From: Acanthacorydalis orientalis
Lineage: Eukaryota > Arthropoda > Insecta > Megaloptera > Corydalidae
NCBI GenBank assembly: GCA_034766995.1
Contig: CM068314.1
Location: 22,486,126-22,550,125, forward strand
DNA: 64,000 bases
Reading direction: 5' to 3'
Part shown: piece after piece, positions 63,274-64,000 of the stretch
Layout of the letters: each line of letters starts with the position of its first letter
How positions within the stretch are numbered: position 1 is the stretch's first letter
Notes under the pieces: model-generated
What the model was told of the DNA's origin: nothing
The model's input: the letters and a program-made list of their open reading frames with translations, nothing else
Databases searched by the model: none
Translations under genes and position numbers: made by a program

Positions 63274-64000
63274 CTGTGTAAAAGATTATCCTTATAAAAA
63301 ATTGAGTATACATTAAGATATCAATGTCAATTTTAATGATCACAGAACCAATAATTAAAAATATTAATTACGGACGTAGCTCAGAATTAAATAATTAACA
63401 TCTTTCCATAATACTATGTTTTCCATTATATGGAAAATTATTACTGTCAGATAAGAGAATACTTGACGAAAACCTATATCAATAGGATGATAAAGTTTTT
63501 GTTAGGTAACGACTAGACACAATGTCGCGTGTCAAATAGCACGTTAATTTTATAAATGGATCAAGTGTTAATGTCATCAGAGCAAGATGAAAGAAGGTGT
63601 GGCTGTCAAGTATACCTGTAAGTGTACATATATGTGTTCATTCGTATGTGCGTTTTCCGTTTTTCTGTTTATATACGTACGTGAACAAACACATGTAAAA
63701 TTTTACACACACATATACACAGAGGTTTATAAATATTATAATTACAATTATTATTTTATGATAAAAAAAAGGATATGAAATCAAATTCTAAACACAATAT
63801 GTTATACATTTTTAAACAGTAATTTCTTTCAATTATTTTAAAGCATGAATTGATCTTTTATAATTATATAATTAATATCTTATATAACTGTAATTTTATA
63901 ATCAATTATAAACATATGAAACAATAACTCAGCATATATTTTTAAAAATTACAATTTGTCCATGCGTTAACTTTAAAATGGGAAATAAGAATTTGATTAT

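Larger units (their letters stand above)
57552..64000. other. AT-rich downstream sequence, no supported gene
   Basis: Begins with the Gpa2 3' UTR, whose end cannot be fixed (an AATATAAAA near 57,592 is a weak polyadenylation signal candidate). The rest is AT-rich unique DNA with (TA)n tracts and one foldback MITE. Open frames at 61,258-61,464, 63,113-63,316 and 63,587-63,778 do not resemble known proteins; the second lies on a microsatellite. Confidence 0.6.

Noticed and set aside
63364..63400. GGACGTAGCTCAGA, resembling a tRNA 5' half
   Set aside because: No B box, anticodon arm or acceptor partner follows; chance match.

Overview
The window looks like insect (arthropod) nuclear DNA: very AT-rich, with many (TA)n tracts, mariner-type transposon remains, GT-AG introns, and a recognisable gene for the glycoprotein hormone alpha2 subunit (GPA2, an arm of the thyrostimulin-like hormone). 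No bacterial-type gene, operon, rRNA or CRISPR array is visible. The order of insect cannot be fixed from the sequence alone.

Layout. Bases 1 to about 33,158 are a single head-to-tail satellite array with a 155-bp monomer (156 bp where a T6 run is T7), roughly 214 copies, continuing beyond the left edge. The leftmost 8.5 kb is almost invariant. From about 8.5 to 31.6 kb, recurring linked variants show nested higher-order repeats (4-, 9- and 16-monomer spacings). The last kilobase is degenerate. From 33.2 to 41.5 kb lies a composite border: an 11-bp minisatellite, a G-rich linker and diverged 155-bp monomers recur in that order four times. Interleaved are a 9-bp minisatellite, G-rich GC-box-like minisatellites and a second family of about 150-176 bp in mixed orientation.

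From 41.5 kb onward the DNA is unique AT-rich sequence with microsatellites. It carries an internally deleted Tc1/mariner-superfamily copy (44,547-45,359), a near-perfect 90-nt hairpin (47,274-47,363), a CpG-containing island that probably holds a promoter and 5' non-coding exon (about 48,470-48,720), the three coding exons of GPA2 (54,158-57,551), and a dead but structurally complete mariner element with terminal inverted repeats and TA target sites inside the first coding intron. Downstream to 64,000 there is a 106-bp foldback MITE, more microsatellites and no convincing gene.

Taken together, the only confidently functional gene is GPA2, a secreted cystine-knot hormone subunit. It sits roughly 13 kb of AT-rich DNA away from a large satellite block that could be centromeric or pericentromeric heterochromatin. 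Nearly all short open frames elsewhere are repeat artefacts.
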